The notes under the pieces were generated by a model. That model saw nothing but the letters and a program-made list of their open reading frames with translations. It was not told the DNA's origin and ran no database searches. 64,000 nucleotides of DNA, from contig CAZIHJ010000002.1 in the NCBI GenBank assembly GCA_964538485.1, forward strand, positions 1-64,000, written 5' to 3'. The position numbers and the translations under genes were made by a program. Below are positions 9,701 to 19,700 of the stretch, piece after piece. Each line of letters starts with the position of its first letter. Within the stretch, counting starts at the first letter, position 1. The DNA is from JBJXHC01 sp964538485 (GTDB lineage Bacteria > Bacteroidota > Ignavibacteria > UBA10030 > UBA6906).

Positions 9701-11849
9701 ATTCAATGCCGCCGGCCTTACAGTCGGAACGACATACAACGCAAATATCTCGATAGAAGCAGTGCATCCCGATGTCGCGTCGCCGTACACTATTCCGGCA
9801 GCGCTTACCGTGGAGTTGGCGGATTCGGCGGTGCTGATTGTGAACAAGGGTTCAATCACATTTCCGGCAACACAAATCAATACCACGCGGCATGACACCA
9901 TCATGGCGCGCAACGGCGGTTTGCAGACGGTGAATGTCACCTCCATCACCAGCACCCATGCACATTTTGCCGTGACACCTTCGAACCTGCTACTTGCACC
10001 CGGGGACTCGTCCGCCGTTGCCGTCTCGTACACACCAACAGTGGTCGGGAACGACACGGGGCGCGTAATCTTCGTAAGCAACTCACAAGGCTCACCTGAA
10101 ATTCATGTCGTTCTGAGTGGCAGCGCGCTGGCAGCGCCGGATATCAACGTCGCACCTGTCGCACTTGGTGACACACTGCAAACGGGCACATCCAGTACGG
10201 CAACCTTCTCCATTAGTAATGCGGCCGCACCTCCGGCATCCTTGCTGTTGGTCAGTCTCTCGGAAACAGCGAACTGGCTTTCTGTCGCGCCATCGGGGGA
10301 CACGCTTGCAGCAGGTGGCTCTCAGGATTTCACGGTGACGTTTGATGCGACGGGCCTCCCGGTGGGAGTTGTTACGGCGGACATTACCATCACGAGTAAT
10401 GATCCTTCCACCCCCTCAACGGTTGTTTCATGTCTGCTTGATGTGCGTGGTGGTCCGGTAATGAACGTGAGTCCCGATTCGCTCTTCCGGGCAATGGGAG
10501 TAGGAAACATCGCAACGGATACGATAGTCATTAGAAACACTGGCGCATCTGATCTCACGTGGACCATCGCCGATGTGCCGGCAGGGCCACTGACTGGTAT
10601 GAACAACGGGGACACACGCTACCCGGCTTTCTACGGGCCGGGTGGTGAACTCTACGGCATGCTGAAGGGCGATCCGGATGTTTACACAGGACCGACCGTT
10701 ACAGAGGGTCAAGGAGGTCCTGATGGCGCAGGATATCAGTGGATTGACAGCGATGAACCGGATGGCCCGGTATTCAATTGGGTGGATATCTCAGCCTCGG
10801 GGACACTCCTCGATGAGAATAGTGCCTGGGTTGCGACAGGGACATTCGATCCGTTTGATGAAGGTTACATTGAAGTAACGCTGCCATTTGCGTTTTCCTT
10901 CTACGACGTCAGCTATACTTCAGTATACATTTGCACGAACGGATTGTTGATGTTCCAGGCACCCACCGGGAACACGTTCACCAACGCGGCCATCCCGACC
11001 GCAGGCGGAGTCGCTGACAACCTCGTCGGCGCATTCTGGGATGACCTTGAGATTTCGGGCACGTCCAAAATTTATTACGGGATGTCCGGATCGGATTTCG
11101 TGATCCAGTGGGTTGACATCTACCGATATAATGGCACAGCACCAAACTACACTTTTGAATTTATCCTGAAACCGAGTGGACAGATTCTGTTTCAATACCT
11201 TGCTATGGCAATCAACGGCGGTACATTGACAAGTCATTCCACCGGTATCGAGAACAACAACGGTTCAATCGGATTACAGGTCGCATTCAATCCGGGAACA
11301 GCATACATCCACAATAATCTTGCAGTGCTCATTTCCAAGGATGTTTCCTGGTTGGCGGAAAATCCGACAACAGGAACAATTGCAGCCGGAGACAGCGCCG
11401 AAGTTGTGGTAACATTCAACACGACCGGGCTTCTTTCCGGTACGTACCAGGCACTCCTCGAAATAACCAGTAACGACTTCAACAACAGCCCGGCCCGGAT
11501 ACCGGTACGTATGGATGTTGCAGTCGGAGTTGCCGAAGCGAAGCCGGGAATTCCGGAGGCATTCGAGCTTGCACAGAACTACCCGAACCCGTTCAATCCG
11601 ACCACCCGTATCGAATTCGGATTGCCTGAAGCGGCAGAGGTAACATTGCGAGTGTTTGACGTCCTCGGTCGGGAAGTACGCCTCCTGGCAGAAGGAAGTC
11701 AGAATGCGGGTTATTTCGGCGTCGAGTGGGACGGAAGAAATATCTTCGGAGCGCCAGTTTCGAGCGGAATGTACATTTACAGACTCGAAGCGCGGAGTGT
11801 CACCGGAGAGGTCTTCACTTCACTCAAGAAAATGTTGTTAATGAAATAA
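6738..11849 (+). CDS. Giant multidomain subtilisin-like (S8) protease with T9SS sorting domain
   Basis: 1703 residues. Signal peptide 1-28; propeptide to about 175; S8 domain about 180-490 with Asp200 (VMNIDTGVQG), His243 (DGHGTHTMGT) and Ser433 (GTSMAAPHVAG). A carboxypeptidase-regulatory-like domain (about 497-580) and a second small beta-domain follow. A NIDO-like module lies at about 754-965 (starts GYEWIDSDEPGGP, contains NGWMSFETSS and IGIENADG), then ASH/BACON-like beta-sandwiches (about 970-1235), a second, more divergent NIDO-like copy (about 1318-1530), another short sandwich, and the T9SS type A domain (from about 1604). The first NIDO-like copy is nearly the same protein sequence as the one in the gene at 12083, but the DNA differs at many third positions, so the module is old and held by selection on protein. 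The modules probably bind substrate or cell-surface material. Confidence 0.93.
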   Translation: MNISFIRLTCLMIVAVIVSSMIALTASAGQIDQFLQGKIDAASPMEKLQVIVYMQDQVDLAQVENSLQTSVSAGERIPVKVRYETILSALQTVAERTQPGFMQRIGSFESAGLLSVVNRFWIRNIVVLSATPQAITEIAAFAEVDRVYFDGMLYRDLPVAGPIPAESTPESSEPGLRAINAHKLWELGYTGNGRLVMNIDTGVQGNNQSYNTRWRGAQPGVPASAAWFDPSGGTTFPSDCDGHGTHTMGTMTGLYTATNETLGVAPSAHWIASNSLCGGGTHTSRSIASFQWAANPDGDPNTLNDVPDAITCSWFDPNVAGTQCEPTAGGYGPVFEAIEALGTAIVFSAGNNGPGTGSITPPKNRLVTAADVFSVGAVDGNNASYPIASFSSRGPSSCTGTDSMRIKPEVSAPGVNVRSASGTNGTVVFSGTSMAAPHVAGAIAVLREVAPFLTGTEIKYILMNTAYDLGAPGEDNNYGHGMIDMWAAYQQLPLNMGYVTGQVTSTSPGDGGNPVSGVTIDFVENIQQLDDVTDANGDFLASARIDTQFTSATYTLRAQKFGYISYTDTITVVLDDTVTRNIVLTPAPGGTLEVHAYKSDLSGIRAGVKVIFNGQTVVEDSTHETSGLLTAPLPVGAYTVIVDPPSPYATRTFDPVNISAGTTTTVDALVRSVFEYSPASVGDTLVVGQVGTRTISLTNTTADSVQFRVSDDEALARISRLSKPKPLSVQTHRAYHLNKDEKDLSPGYAPTEGRGGPDTFGYEWIDSDEPGGPIFNWVDITGVGTPIPSSQWTGSGGTPNADDGRTTVPLPFSFSYYGADYTSIKLVTNGWMSFETSSTLTSFTNSPIPSTGTTAPNNALYPWWDDLDLRTSGTVHYYDDAANGRFIIQYTNVPHYGTTEPGTYSFQVLIYANGSIVCQYLDMQQTINSATIGIENADGSTGLQVAHNASYMHNNLAILFHLPDAPWISENPVSGIIPPASNRDITVEFNAAGLTVGTTYNANISIEAVHPDVASPYTIPAALTVELADSAVLIVNKGSITFPATQINTTRHDTIMARNGGLQTVNVTSITSTHAHFAVTPSNLLLAPGDSSAVAVSYTPTVVGNDTGRVIFVSNSQGSPEIHVVLSGSALAAPDINVAPVALGDTLQTGTSSTATFSISNAAAPPASLLLVSLSETANWLSVAPSGDTLAAGGSQDFTVTFDATGLPVGVVTADITITSNDPSTPSTVVSCLLDVRGGPVMNVSPDSLFRAMGVGNIATDTIVIRNTGASDLTWTIADVPAGPLTGMNNGDTRYPAFYGPGGELYGMLKGDPDVYTGPTVTEGQGGPDGAGYQWIDSDEPDGPVFNWVDISASGTLLDENSAWVATGTFDPFDEGYIEVTLPFAFSFYDVSYTSVYICTNGLLMFQAPTGNTFTNAAIPTAGGVADNLVGAFWDDLEISGTSKIYYGMSGSDFVIQWVDIYRYNGTAPNYTFEFILKPSGQILFQYLAMAINGGTLTSHSTGIENNNGSIGLQVAFNPGTAYIHNNLAVLISKDVSWLAENPTTGTIAAGDSAEVVVTFNTTGLLSGTYQALLEITSNDFNNSPARIPVRMDVAVGVAEAKPGIPEAFELAQNYPNPFNPTTRIEFGLPEAAEVTLRVFDVLGREVRLLAEGSQNAGYFGVEWDGRNIFGAPVSSGMYIYRLEARSVTGEVFTSLKKMLLMK

Positions 11850-11864
11850 GCGGTCAACAAAGGG

Positions 11865-11893
11865 CGTCCCGATCAAAAAAATCGGTCGGGACG
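11865..11893 (+). terminator. Possible terminator hairpin after the giant protease
   Basis: An 8-bp stem, CGTCCCGA / TCGGGACG, has a 13-nt A-rich loop and starts 16 nt after the stop. Only a weak T tract follows, so termination may be inefficient. Confidence 0.5.
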
Positions 11894-11906
11894 TTCCATG
11901 TTATTA

Positions 11907-11935
11907 TTGACATTCCCTGCTGCATTTTGCATATT
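11907..11935 (+). promoter_or_regulatory. Putative sigma70-type promoter for the BNR-repeat gene at 12083
   Basis: TTGACA at 11907-11912, a 17-nt spacer, then CATATT at 11930-11935. The same two hexamers with the same spacing occur upstream of the paralogous gene at 16787, which strengthens the call. The leader would be about 140 nt. Confidence 0.55.
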
Positions 11936-12082
11936 GGGGCGGTCATTTTGGTCAATACCATCCAGTGAAAGACAATCATTGCATCTCGTCTCTGACGATC
12001 CCATCTCCGTCTCCATCATAGAGACCGAAGTAACAGTTCTTCGTTTTGTCACCCATCATCACCCTACCACCAAGGAGGTAAT

Positions 12083-15000
12083 ATGTTGAAATCTGTACGA
12101 TTGCTTTATGTTCTTCCGGTGCTTGTTGCCGTGTCGCTTTTCGGCTTGCAGCCGACCGCGGCGCAAAGCAAGAAGTATCCGGACAGAGCATGGTCCATGA
12201 TCACCAAGCTCTACGGCAATGCCGCAGAGGTAGCCCCGGCCCGGGTTGTGCCTATTTCTGTGTCAGACCTTCCGCCGCAGAATGCACCGGATGTCCGCGT
12301 TCTCCCCACGACAAATACGACACAGTCGGAAATGTCCATCGCAGTGAGCCCGTTGAACAACAACATTCTGCTCGCTTCGGGAAACGCAACTGATTTTCCC
12401 GTAACGGATGTCTACGGCACAAGCGCATACTGGTCAACTGATGCCGGCCTGACGTGGGCGGGTTTTGACAATCCCCCTTCAGGCAACAGTAATCAGGGCG
12501 ATCCTGCAGCGGGCATTGACAGGAATGGATATTTTTTTGTTGGCTCCATCGCACCGAACGACGGACAGGGCGTAATGCGCTCGACTGATGGTGGCACAAC
12601 ATGGAATTATTTCCAAGTATCAAACCCCAACGGCAGCCTGCTCGATAAGAACCACATGACTGTCGACATCAGCGCATCAAGCCCGTATGTAAATAATCTC
12701 TACGCTGCGTGGACGGATTTTGGCCAGCCCGATCCAAATCCGATCGAGTTCGCCCGTTCGACCAACAACGGTGCAACATGGACAAACGAACAGAATATTT
12801 CCGGCACCGTTATGACAACAGCAGAATTCGGACAAGGTGTGAACCTTGCCACCGGTCCGAATGGAGAAGTGTATGCGGTATGGGCAATCAATCAGGGAAC
12901 TTCTCCCTTCACTGAGGGCTCAATTGGCTTTAACGTATCGACCGATGGTGGTGTAACGTGGGGAGCCGGAAGTCGTGCGATCACCAGCATCAGGGGTATC
13001 CGGACAAGCTCATTTGGCACTTACGGTATCCGCGCAAACAGCTTCCCTTCGATGGCTGTAAGCCAAATAACGGGACACATGTATATTGTGTGGACCAACA
13101 TTGGAGAACCCGGCGTCAACACTGGCGATCCTGACCTGTATGTTATCAAGTCTACAAATGGCGGAACAAGCTGGGGTTCACCGGTCCGCATCAACGACGA
13201 TGTTGTCGGCAATAACGCAAACCAGTGGTTCCCATGGATTACGGTTGATCCTGAGACGGATCAACTCGCTGTTGTGTATTATGATGGCCGAAACAACATC
13301 GGCACAAACATGACGGAGGTATGGGTTGCTCATTCAATTGATGGCGGAGCGACATTTGAGAACTTCGTCGTGAGCGACGCTGCATTTGCGATGAGTCCGA
13401 TTGCGGGTCTTGCCGGCGGTTATGCCGGAGACTATATCGGCATCGCAAGCCGCGGTGCAAAGGCGTACCCGTTCTGGAGTGCAAAGAACCCCTCCAGTAA
13501 TCCGCAGGGTTGGGTCAGCCCCATTCTCTTTGCCGATCCTATTGATCCCAATCCCCCATCCGGTGTTTCGGCGTACAGTGACTTTGCCACACCAACGACG
13601 ATGGCATTGTCATGGACAAACCCCACAACCCTCGTGAATGGCGACCCGATCGGCGCATTCGTTATACGTATCAAACGCGATGGAACGCAGATTGCGGAGG
13701 TTGCGCCACCAGACAATACCTACAGTGACTCTTTACTGACCACGTACACAGAGTACACGTATACTCTCGAAGCACGATTGACCGCAAACGACAGCCTCAG
13801 CACAGCATCACAGACAGCGTGGACGGCCGGCGGTTCTCCATTCCCGGCATCGCCTACAGGTGTTGGCATCGTCATTACCGGGCCACGTTCAACCCAGGCG
13901 GAAATTTCCTGGACAAACCCGACGACGCAAAAGGATGGGACACCGATCCATGATTTCGCCGGAACACAGGTCTGGCGCAACGGAACATTGATTGATTCGG
14001 TCGGATCAGGTACAACTTCATACATTGATACGCCACCTCAAGGGTTTGTCTACAACTACACACTTCGCGCATACAACAGTCTCGTGCCTCGCAGATATAG
14101 CGATGCAAGTGCCAGCGTTGGCGGATACATTGGCGATATTCCGGATGTGCTCATCTGGCAGCCCACGGATGCCATCAGCACGAGCGGCGATGCGCTCTCG
14201 ACCTCACTCACGAGTCTTGGCATCAGTAATTTCAAAGTGGATGATCTGTTCTATTTCGGTTCGGATATATCGGTATTCAACGCCATCTTCACTGTTGTCG
14301 GTATTTACAGTGACAACCATGTGATCGGCGCGTCCGATCCGGAAGGCGCTGCGCTTGACACCTATGTACAGAATGGCGGCAACCTGTACCTTGAGGGTGG
14401 TGACGTATTCAATTACGATCCCGAGAGCGCAAGCGGATACCAGGTGCGCCCAATCTTCGGACTAAATGATGGGAACGACGGTGGCGCGGACGTTTCGAAT
14501 GTCGCCGGGTTGACGCTGTTCAACGGCATGTCGTTCTCGTATTCCGGCGGCAATAATTTTATGGATGAATTGCATCCGAACAGTGACGGCTCGGGCAGAG
14601 TCTTATGGGTCGCGCCGAGCTCAACTCCGAACCCGAATGATACAATGGGTGTATTCCATTTCTATGGTCTCGGTCGCTCTGTTGCAAGCGTTGTGGAATT
14701 CGGTGGTTTGACCGACGATGTCTCCAACTTCAAGGATTCTGTTGCCGCGAAGATCTGGAGATTCTTCAACCAAGCACTCTCCGCTCCTGAGATCGTTGTA
14801 TCACCGTTGGCCATCGGAGACACGTTGCAGGCAAGTCAGACAAGCAGCCAGGTTCTGACAATTCAGAATACGACGACTCCTCCCGCGGAAGGACTGATTG
14901 TTGACCTGGCGGAATCTGTAAGTTGGCTCTCTGTGACTCCGGCAGCCGATACCATCTCCGGTTCATCCAGCGGCTCCTTCTCAGTCGATTTCAATTCGAC

Positions 15001-16507
15001 CGGACTGATACCGGGCAATTATACTACGAACATCGTAGTCACAAGCAACGATGCCGATGAACCAACGACAAATGTTGCAGTCTCCTTGCTGGTTATCGGC
15101 AGTCCGAACATTGTGACGGTCGACTCGATTCTCAAGTCCATGGAATCGAACACCACAGCAGTTGAGACTCTCGTAATCAGAAATACCGGAGTTTCCGTGC
15201 TTACCTGGTCCATCACCGACTTGCCGTTCGGACCTGCGGCAGGACCTTCGTCTATTGGCGATTGGGATATGACAAATCCTGTCCGTGTCGGTCGCGACGG
15301 TCGTCCTATCACCCTTGGCAAGGATGAAAAAGATCCACGTGTTGGAACGCCAGTCACCGAGGGACAAGGTGGTCCGGATGCGGGTGGTTACCGGTGGATT
15401 GACAGCGACGAGCCGGGTGGACCAACATTCAACTGGGTGGATATCACGGGAGTGGGAACGCCCATACCATCGACAACATGGGTTGGATCGGGCGGTACAC
15501 CCAACGCGGACGATGGCAGAACAACCATTGCTCTACCGTTTGCCTTCTCATACTATGGTGTTGATTACACCGAGATCAAACTTGTCACTAACGGGTGGAT
15601 GAGCTTTGAGACTTCCTCAACACTCACTTCATTCACCAATGCGCCCATTCCATCGACAGGCACTTCTGCTCCGAACAATGCGCTGTATCCGTGGTGGGAC
15701 GATCTTGATCTGAGAACGAGCGGTACAGTACACTACTATGATGACGCGGCGAATGGCCGGTTCATTGTTCAATACACCGACGTCCCTCATTATGGTACAA
15801 CGGATCCCGGATTGTACTCATTCCAGGTTATCATCAATGCCAACGGCAGCGTGTTGTACCAATACCTGGATATGCAGCAGACCATCAACTCGGCGACAGT
15901 GGGCATCGAGAATGCAGACGGTTCGACGGGCTTGCAGGTTGTACATAATGCATCGTATATGCACAACAATCTGGCAATTCTATTTGCGAAAGATGTGAGC
16001 TGGCTCTCCGAAACACCAACGAGCGGCTCGATCAACGCCGGTGACAGCGCAAAGGTGGCAGTTGCCTTTAATACAGCCGGACTTGCTGATACGGTGTACA
16101 TTGCAAGACTGGAAATTACGAGCAACGATTTTGCACATTCACCGAAGTATGTGATTGTCCGGTTGGATGTTGGACCTACTCTTGCTGTCGACAACGGGGA
16201 CAATGGGATCCCGGAGGAGTTTGCCCTCGATCAGAACTATCCGAACCCGTTCAATCCGGTGACCAATATCGAATACGCGATTGCCGAACAAGCAGATGTA
16301 ACTGTAAAGATATTCAACATTCTGGGTCACGAAGTCGCAACACTCGCCAACGAGACACATGATGCCGGATACTTCTCCGTTGAATGGAATGGCCGGAATA
16401 ATGCCGGAAGCCAAGTTTCAAGTGGCGTCTATTTCTATCAACTTGAGGCACACGGTATCAGTGGTCAGACATTCAAGAGTCTGAAGAAAATGGTTCTGAT
16501 GAAGTAG
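12083..16507 (+). CDS. Giant secreted BNR/sialidase-repeat and fibronectin III protein with T9SS sorting domain
   Basis: 1474 residues; a Shine-Dalgarno AAGGAGG at 12072-12078 fixes the start. Signal peptide 1-28 (ends TAAQ). A BNR/Asp-box beta-propeller region (about 80-485) has repeated STDGGTTW-type boxes, such as RSTDGGTTWNYF and KSTNGGTSWGSP. Two fibronectin III-like domains follow (about 490-675). A Rossmann-like domain (about 689-900, DVLIWQPTDAIS to WRFFNQA) contains the conserved block GGNLYLEGGDVFNYDPES and may be ThuA/glutamine-amidotransferase-like (inference). Then come a BACON-like sandwich, a NIDO-like module (about 1087-1300), and the T9SS domain (about 1370-1474). The propeller resembles sialidases, but no catalytic assignment can be made from the boxes alone, so a glycan-binding or structural role is equally possible. 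A near-full-length paralogue follows at 16787. Confidence 0.9.
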   Translation: MLKSVRLLYVLPVLVAVSLFGLQPTAAQSKKYPDRAWSMITKLYGNAAEVAPARVVPISVSDLPPQNAPDVRVLPTTNTTQSEMSIAVSPLNNNILLASGNATDFPVTDVYGTSAYWSTDAGLTWAGFDNPPSGNSNQGDPAAGIDRNGYFFVGSIAPNDGQGVMRSTDGGTTWNYFQVSNPNGSLLDKNHMTVDISASSPYVNNLYAAWTDFGQPDPNPIEFARSTNNGATWTNEQNISGTVMTTAEFGQGVNLATGPNGEVYAVWAINQGTSPFTEGSIGFNVSTDGGVTWGAGSRAITSIRGIRTSSFGTYGIRANSFPSMAVSQITGHMYIVWTNIGEPGVNTGDPDLYVIKSTNGGTSWGSPVRINDDVVGNNANQWFPWITVDPETDQLAVVYYDGRNNIGTNMTEVWVAHSIDGGATFENFVVSDAAFAMSPIAGLAGGYAGDYIGIASRGAKAYPFWSAKNPSSNPQGWVSPILFADPIDPNPPSGVSAYSDFATPTTMALSWTNPTTLVNGDPIGAFVIRIKRDGTQIAEVAPPDNTYSDSLLTTYTEYTYTLEARLTANDSLSTASQTAWTAGGSPFPASPTGVGIVITGPRSTQAEISWTNPTTQKDGTPIHDFAGTQVWRNGTLIDSVGSGTTSYIDTPPQGFVYNYTLRAYNSLVPRRYSDASASVGGYIGDIPDVLIWQPTDAISTSGDALSTSLTSLGISNFKVDDLFYFGSDISVFNAIFTVVGIYSDNHVIGASDPEGAALDTYVQNGGNLYLEGGDVFNYDPESASGYQVRPIFGLNDGNDGGADVSNVAGLTLFNGMSFSYSGGNNFMDELHPNSDGSGRVLWVAPSSTPNPNDTMGVFHFYGLGRSVASVVEFGGLTDDVSNFKDSVAAKIWRFFNQALSAPEIVVSPLAIGDTLQASQTSSQVLTIQNTTTPPAEGLIVDLAESVSWLSVTPAADTISGSSSGSFSVDFNSTGLIPGNYTTNIVVTSNDADEPTTNVAVSLLVIGSPNIVTVDSILKSMESNTTAVETLVIRNTGVSVLTWSITDLPFGPAAGPSSIGDWDMTNPVRVGRDGRPITLGKDEKDPRVGTPVTEGQGGPDAGGYRWIDSDEPGGPTFNWVDITGVGTPIPSTTWVGSGGTPNADDGRTTIALPFAFSYYGVDYTEIKLVTNGWMSFETSSTLTSFTNAPIPSTGTSAPNNALYPWWDDLDLRTSGTVHYYDDAANGRFIVQYTDVPHYGTTDPGLYSFQVIINANGSVLYQYLDMQQTINSATVGIENADGSTGLQVVHNASYMHNNLAILFAKDVSWLSETPTSGSINAGDSAKVAVAFNTAGLADTVYIARLEITSNDFAHSPKYVIVRLDVGPTLAVDNGDNGIPEEFALDQNYPNPFNPVTNIEYAIAEQADVTVKIFNILGHEVATLANETHDAGYFSVEWNGRNNAGSQVSSGVYFYQLEAHGISGQTFKSLKKMVLMK

Positions 16508-16533
16508 TCTGTTCGGATTCGTCACAAGTCAAG

Positions 16534-16570
16534 AAGCGTCCCGGTGTTTTCATCCGGGACGCTTTTTTTT
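16534..16570 (+). terminator. Rho-independent terminator after the first BNR paralogue
   Basis: An 11-bp perfect stem (AAGCGTCCCGG at 16534-16544 with its complement at 16554-16564) and a 9-nt loop are followed by eight T residues. Confidence 0.93.
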
Positions 16571-16582
16571 GACATTGCGCCG

Positions 16583-16611
16583 TTGACATTTGACCGGTCA
16601 TTTCACATATT
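16583..16611 (+). promoter_or_regulatory. Putative sigma70-type promoter for the BNR-repeat gene at 16787
   Basis: TTGACA at 16583-16588, a 17-nt spacer, then CATATT at 16606-16611, placed just after the preceding terminator. It is identical in both hexamers and spacing to the element at 11907, so each paralogue probably has its own transcript. The leader would be about 170 nt. Confidence 0.6.
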
Positions 16612-16786
16612 TCAGATACCTTTCTACACTGTTCCCAAGAACACTATCCGACACCTGGAAAAGGCGGTAGTATGACCAACCCATGGTATACATGAACCTC
16701 ATCCCTCACCAGGTTTTTCCCGAGCGACAACTCACAACCCGGCTAATTCACCACCACCACCATCTTACTCCATCCAAGGAGGAATA

Positions 16787-19700
16787 ATGCGTCCACGTAT
16801 AACGCTGTTGTTTCTTGTTGCCATGTGGCTCATAACCGCCACGCTTTTCGGGCAGGAACGATCTGCCCCAATGAAGGACGGATTGCGCGAGCAATACCGG
16901 CCAGTTGATTCCCAACAATTACGGCAACAACAGGCCGAGCCCGTTCGGTCCAACGGAACCACTGACGTCCTTGCCAACAACAACGGGGGCGCTTCAAGTA
17001 CGAGTAACTTCACACAAAGTGAGACGAGCATACTGGCATTTGGCAACAACGTCGTCATTGCTTTCAATGATGCCGGCTCCTACAACGGCTCAAATAACCA
17101 GTTTACCGGGTGGTCGTATTCCTCTGACGGTGGAGCCACGTTCACGGATGGCGGCACGTTGCCAACGAGCGTAGTGGGTGACGCGGGTGACCCGGTCCTT
17201 GCCAGAAATGAAACGACAGGCCGGATTTATCTTTCAACGTTAGGGTTCAGCGGGGCCGGGACGATACAAATGTTCCGCTCCGACGACAATGGTGTCACTT
17301 GGATGGCTCCGGTGAATGCGACTCCCGGTGGCAGCACCGAGGACAAGCAGTGGCATGTGGTCGACAATTTTGTGGGCTCAGGCAACGGTAACGTCTACCT
17401 CATCAGCCGCAGTTTTGGAGGACCCAACGGAATCTACGTGTTCCGGTCAACCGACCATGGTGCAACATTCAGCACCGGCGTTCAAATCGTATCAGGAAAA
17501 CAAGGGGCTTTCATTGCCGTCGCGCCTGACCACTCTGTCTATGCTTTCTGGTATGATGGAACTGCATCGTCCATCAAGATGCGCAAGTCCACCGACTTCG
17601 GGGTTAGCTTTGCTCCCGAGATCACTGTCGCAACCGGTCTGGTAGGCGGAACAAACGGCGATTTGGGACTGACAGGTATTCGCCAGGGTACTGCCAGCGC
17701 TTCCGGCTTCCGCAGCAGTGAATTCCCCCATGCTGCAATCAACCCTGTCAGCGGACACATTTACGTTACGTACAACAACGATGGTGCTGGAGCAGACAAA
17801 GCAGATGTGTTCCTTGTTCAATCAACCAATGGCGGAACGACATGGAGTTCCCCCGCCAAGGTGAACGACGATGCCACGACAACCGACCAATGGCAGCCGA
17901 CGATTGCGGTTACCCCGAGCGGTTCAACACTCGGAATTTTTTACTACAGCCGTCAGGAAGACGCAGCCAATAACAATTTGTTCAAGTACTACGGTCGCAC
18001 AGGTAGCATCTCCGGATCGACGGTGAATTTCACTGCAAGTTTCGCTGTCAGCGATGTCGCTTCGTATCCGGAGTTTGGCAGGGATGCACCGATAAATCCA
18101 CTGTACATGGGCGACTACAACCATGCCCATGCTACGGCAAGCGCATTTCACCTTGTGTGGTCAGACAATCGGGATGACTTGCCGGGCGGCGCACCACGGA
18201 AAGACCCGAACGTATACTACGAGAGCATCCCGGCAGGAGATCCGACCGACCCCAACCCTCCCACCGGTGTAACGGCTTACAGCCAGTTCTCAACACCGAC
18301 AACAATGCAATTGAACTGGACAAATCCAACCACTCTTGTGGATGGCTCACCTATTGGCGCGTTTGTCATGCGCATCAAACGCGATGGCCTACAGATTGCC
18401 GAAGTAACCCCACCCACAACAACATACAATGACGGTGGTCGGACCACATACCAGCAATACACATACACGTTTCAAACACGACTTACTGCAAATGACAGTT
18501 TGAGCGCTCCTGTAGAAGTAAGTTGGATAGCCGGAGGTTCACCATTCCCCGGTGTGCCGACGGGAGTCGGGGTAGTCATCAGTGCCCCACGATCAACCCA
18601 GGCATCCATCTCCTGGACAAATCCGACGACGCAAAAAGATGGTACGCCGGTTCACGACCTTGCCGGGACACGCATCTGGCGCAACGGCGTTCTCATAGAC
18701 TCCGTTAACGCCGCTACCACAGTATACGTTGATACACCTCCACAGGGTTTCGTATACAGCTACTACCTGCAATCTTACAATAGTCTTGTTCCGCGCAGGT
18801 ATAGTGATCCCAGTGCGAGTGTTGGGGGATATATCGGCGACATACCCGATGTGTTGGTGTGGCAACCGTCAGACGCCATCAGCGCAAGCGGAGATTCACT
18901 TTCCGCCTCATTGACGCGGCTTGGTGTCAGCAACTTCAAGGTTGATTCACTCTTTGAGTTTGGATCGAATCTCTCACAATACGATGCCATTTTCGCTGTT
19001 GTCGGAATCTATTCGAACAACCACGTCATTCTCGCAGCCGATCCCGAAGGCCCCGCGCTGAATACGTATGTACAAAACGGTGGCAACCTGTATCTGGAGG
19101 GTGGTGATGTCTTCAATTATGATCCTGAGAGCGCAAGCGGATACCAGGTCCGTCCGATCTTCGGCCTGAATGATGGAGCCGACGGCGGTGCCGATGTCAC
19201 CAGTATCAACGGCCGAACAATTTTCAATGGCCTCACGTTTTCCTATAACGGTGGCAACAACTTCATGGACGAATTGCATCCGAACAGTGATGGAGCAGGA
19301 AGAACATTGTGGATCGCGCCGGGCTCATCGCCGGCAAATGATACCATGGGAGTTCTCAATGTGTATGGAAGCGGCCGATCTGTTGCCAGTGTTGTTGAAT
19401 TCGGCGGTTTGGTGGATGCCGCCCCTGAAGCCGGCACCAACACGAAAGACTCCGTCCTTGCAAAGGTCCTGTCGTTCTTCAATCAGGCTGTCGCGGATCC
19501 GGAGATTGTGATCAGCCCGTTATCTCTTTCAGATACACTCCAGAGTAATCAGACGAGTTCACTCAATCTCACCATCAACAATACCACTCCGCCTCCTGCA
19601 GGCGGCCTTATCGTTGGGTTGAGCGAGTCGGCAGGATGGCTGTCCGTCACGCCAACCGCCGATACCATTTCTGCTTCCTCCAATGGTGGTTTTACTGTCA

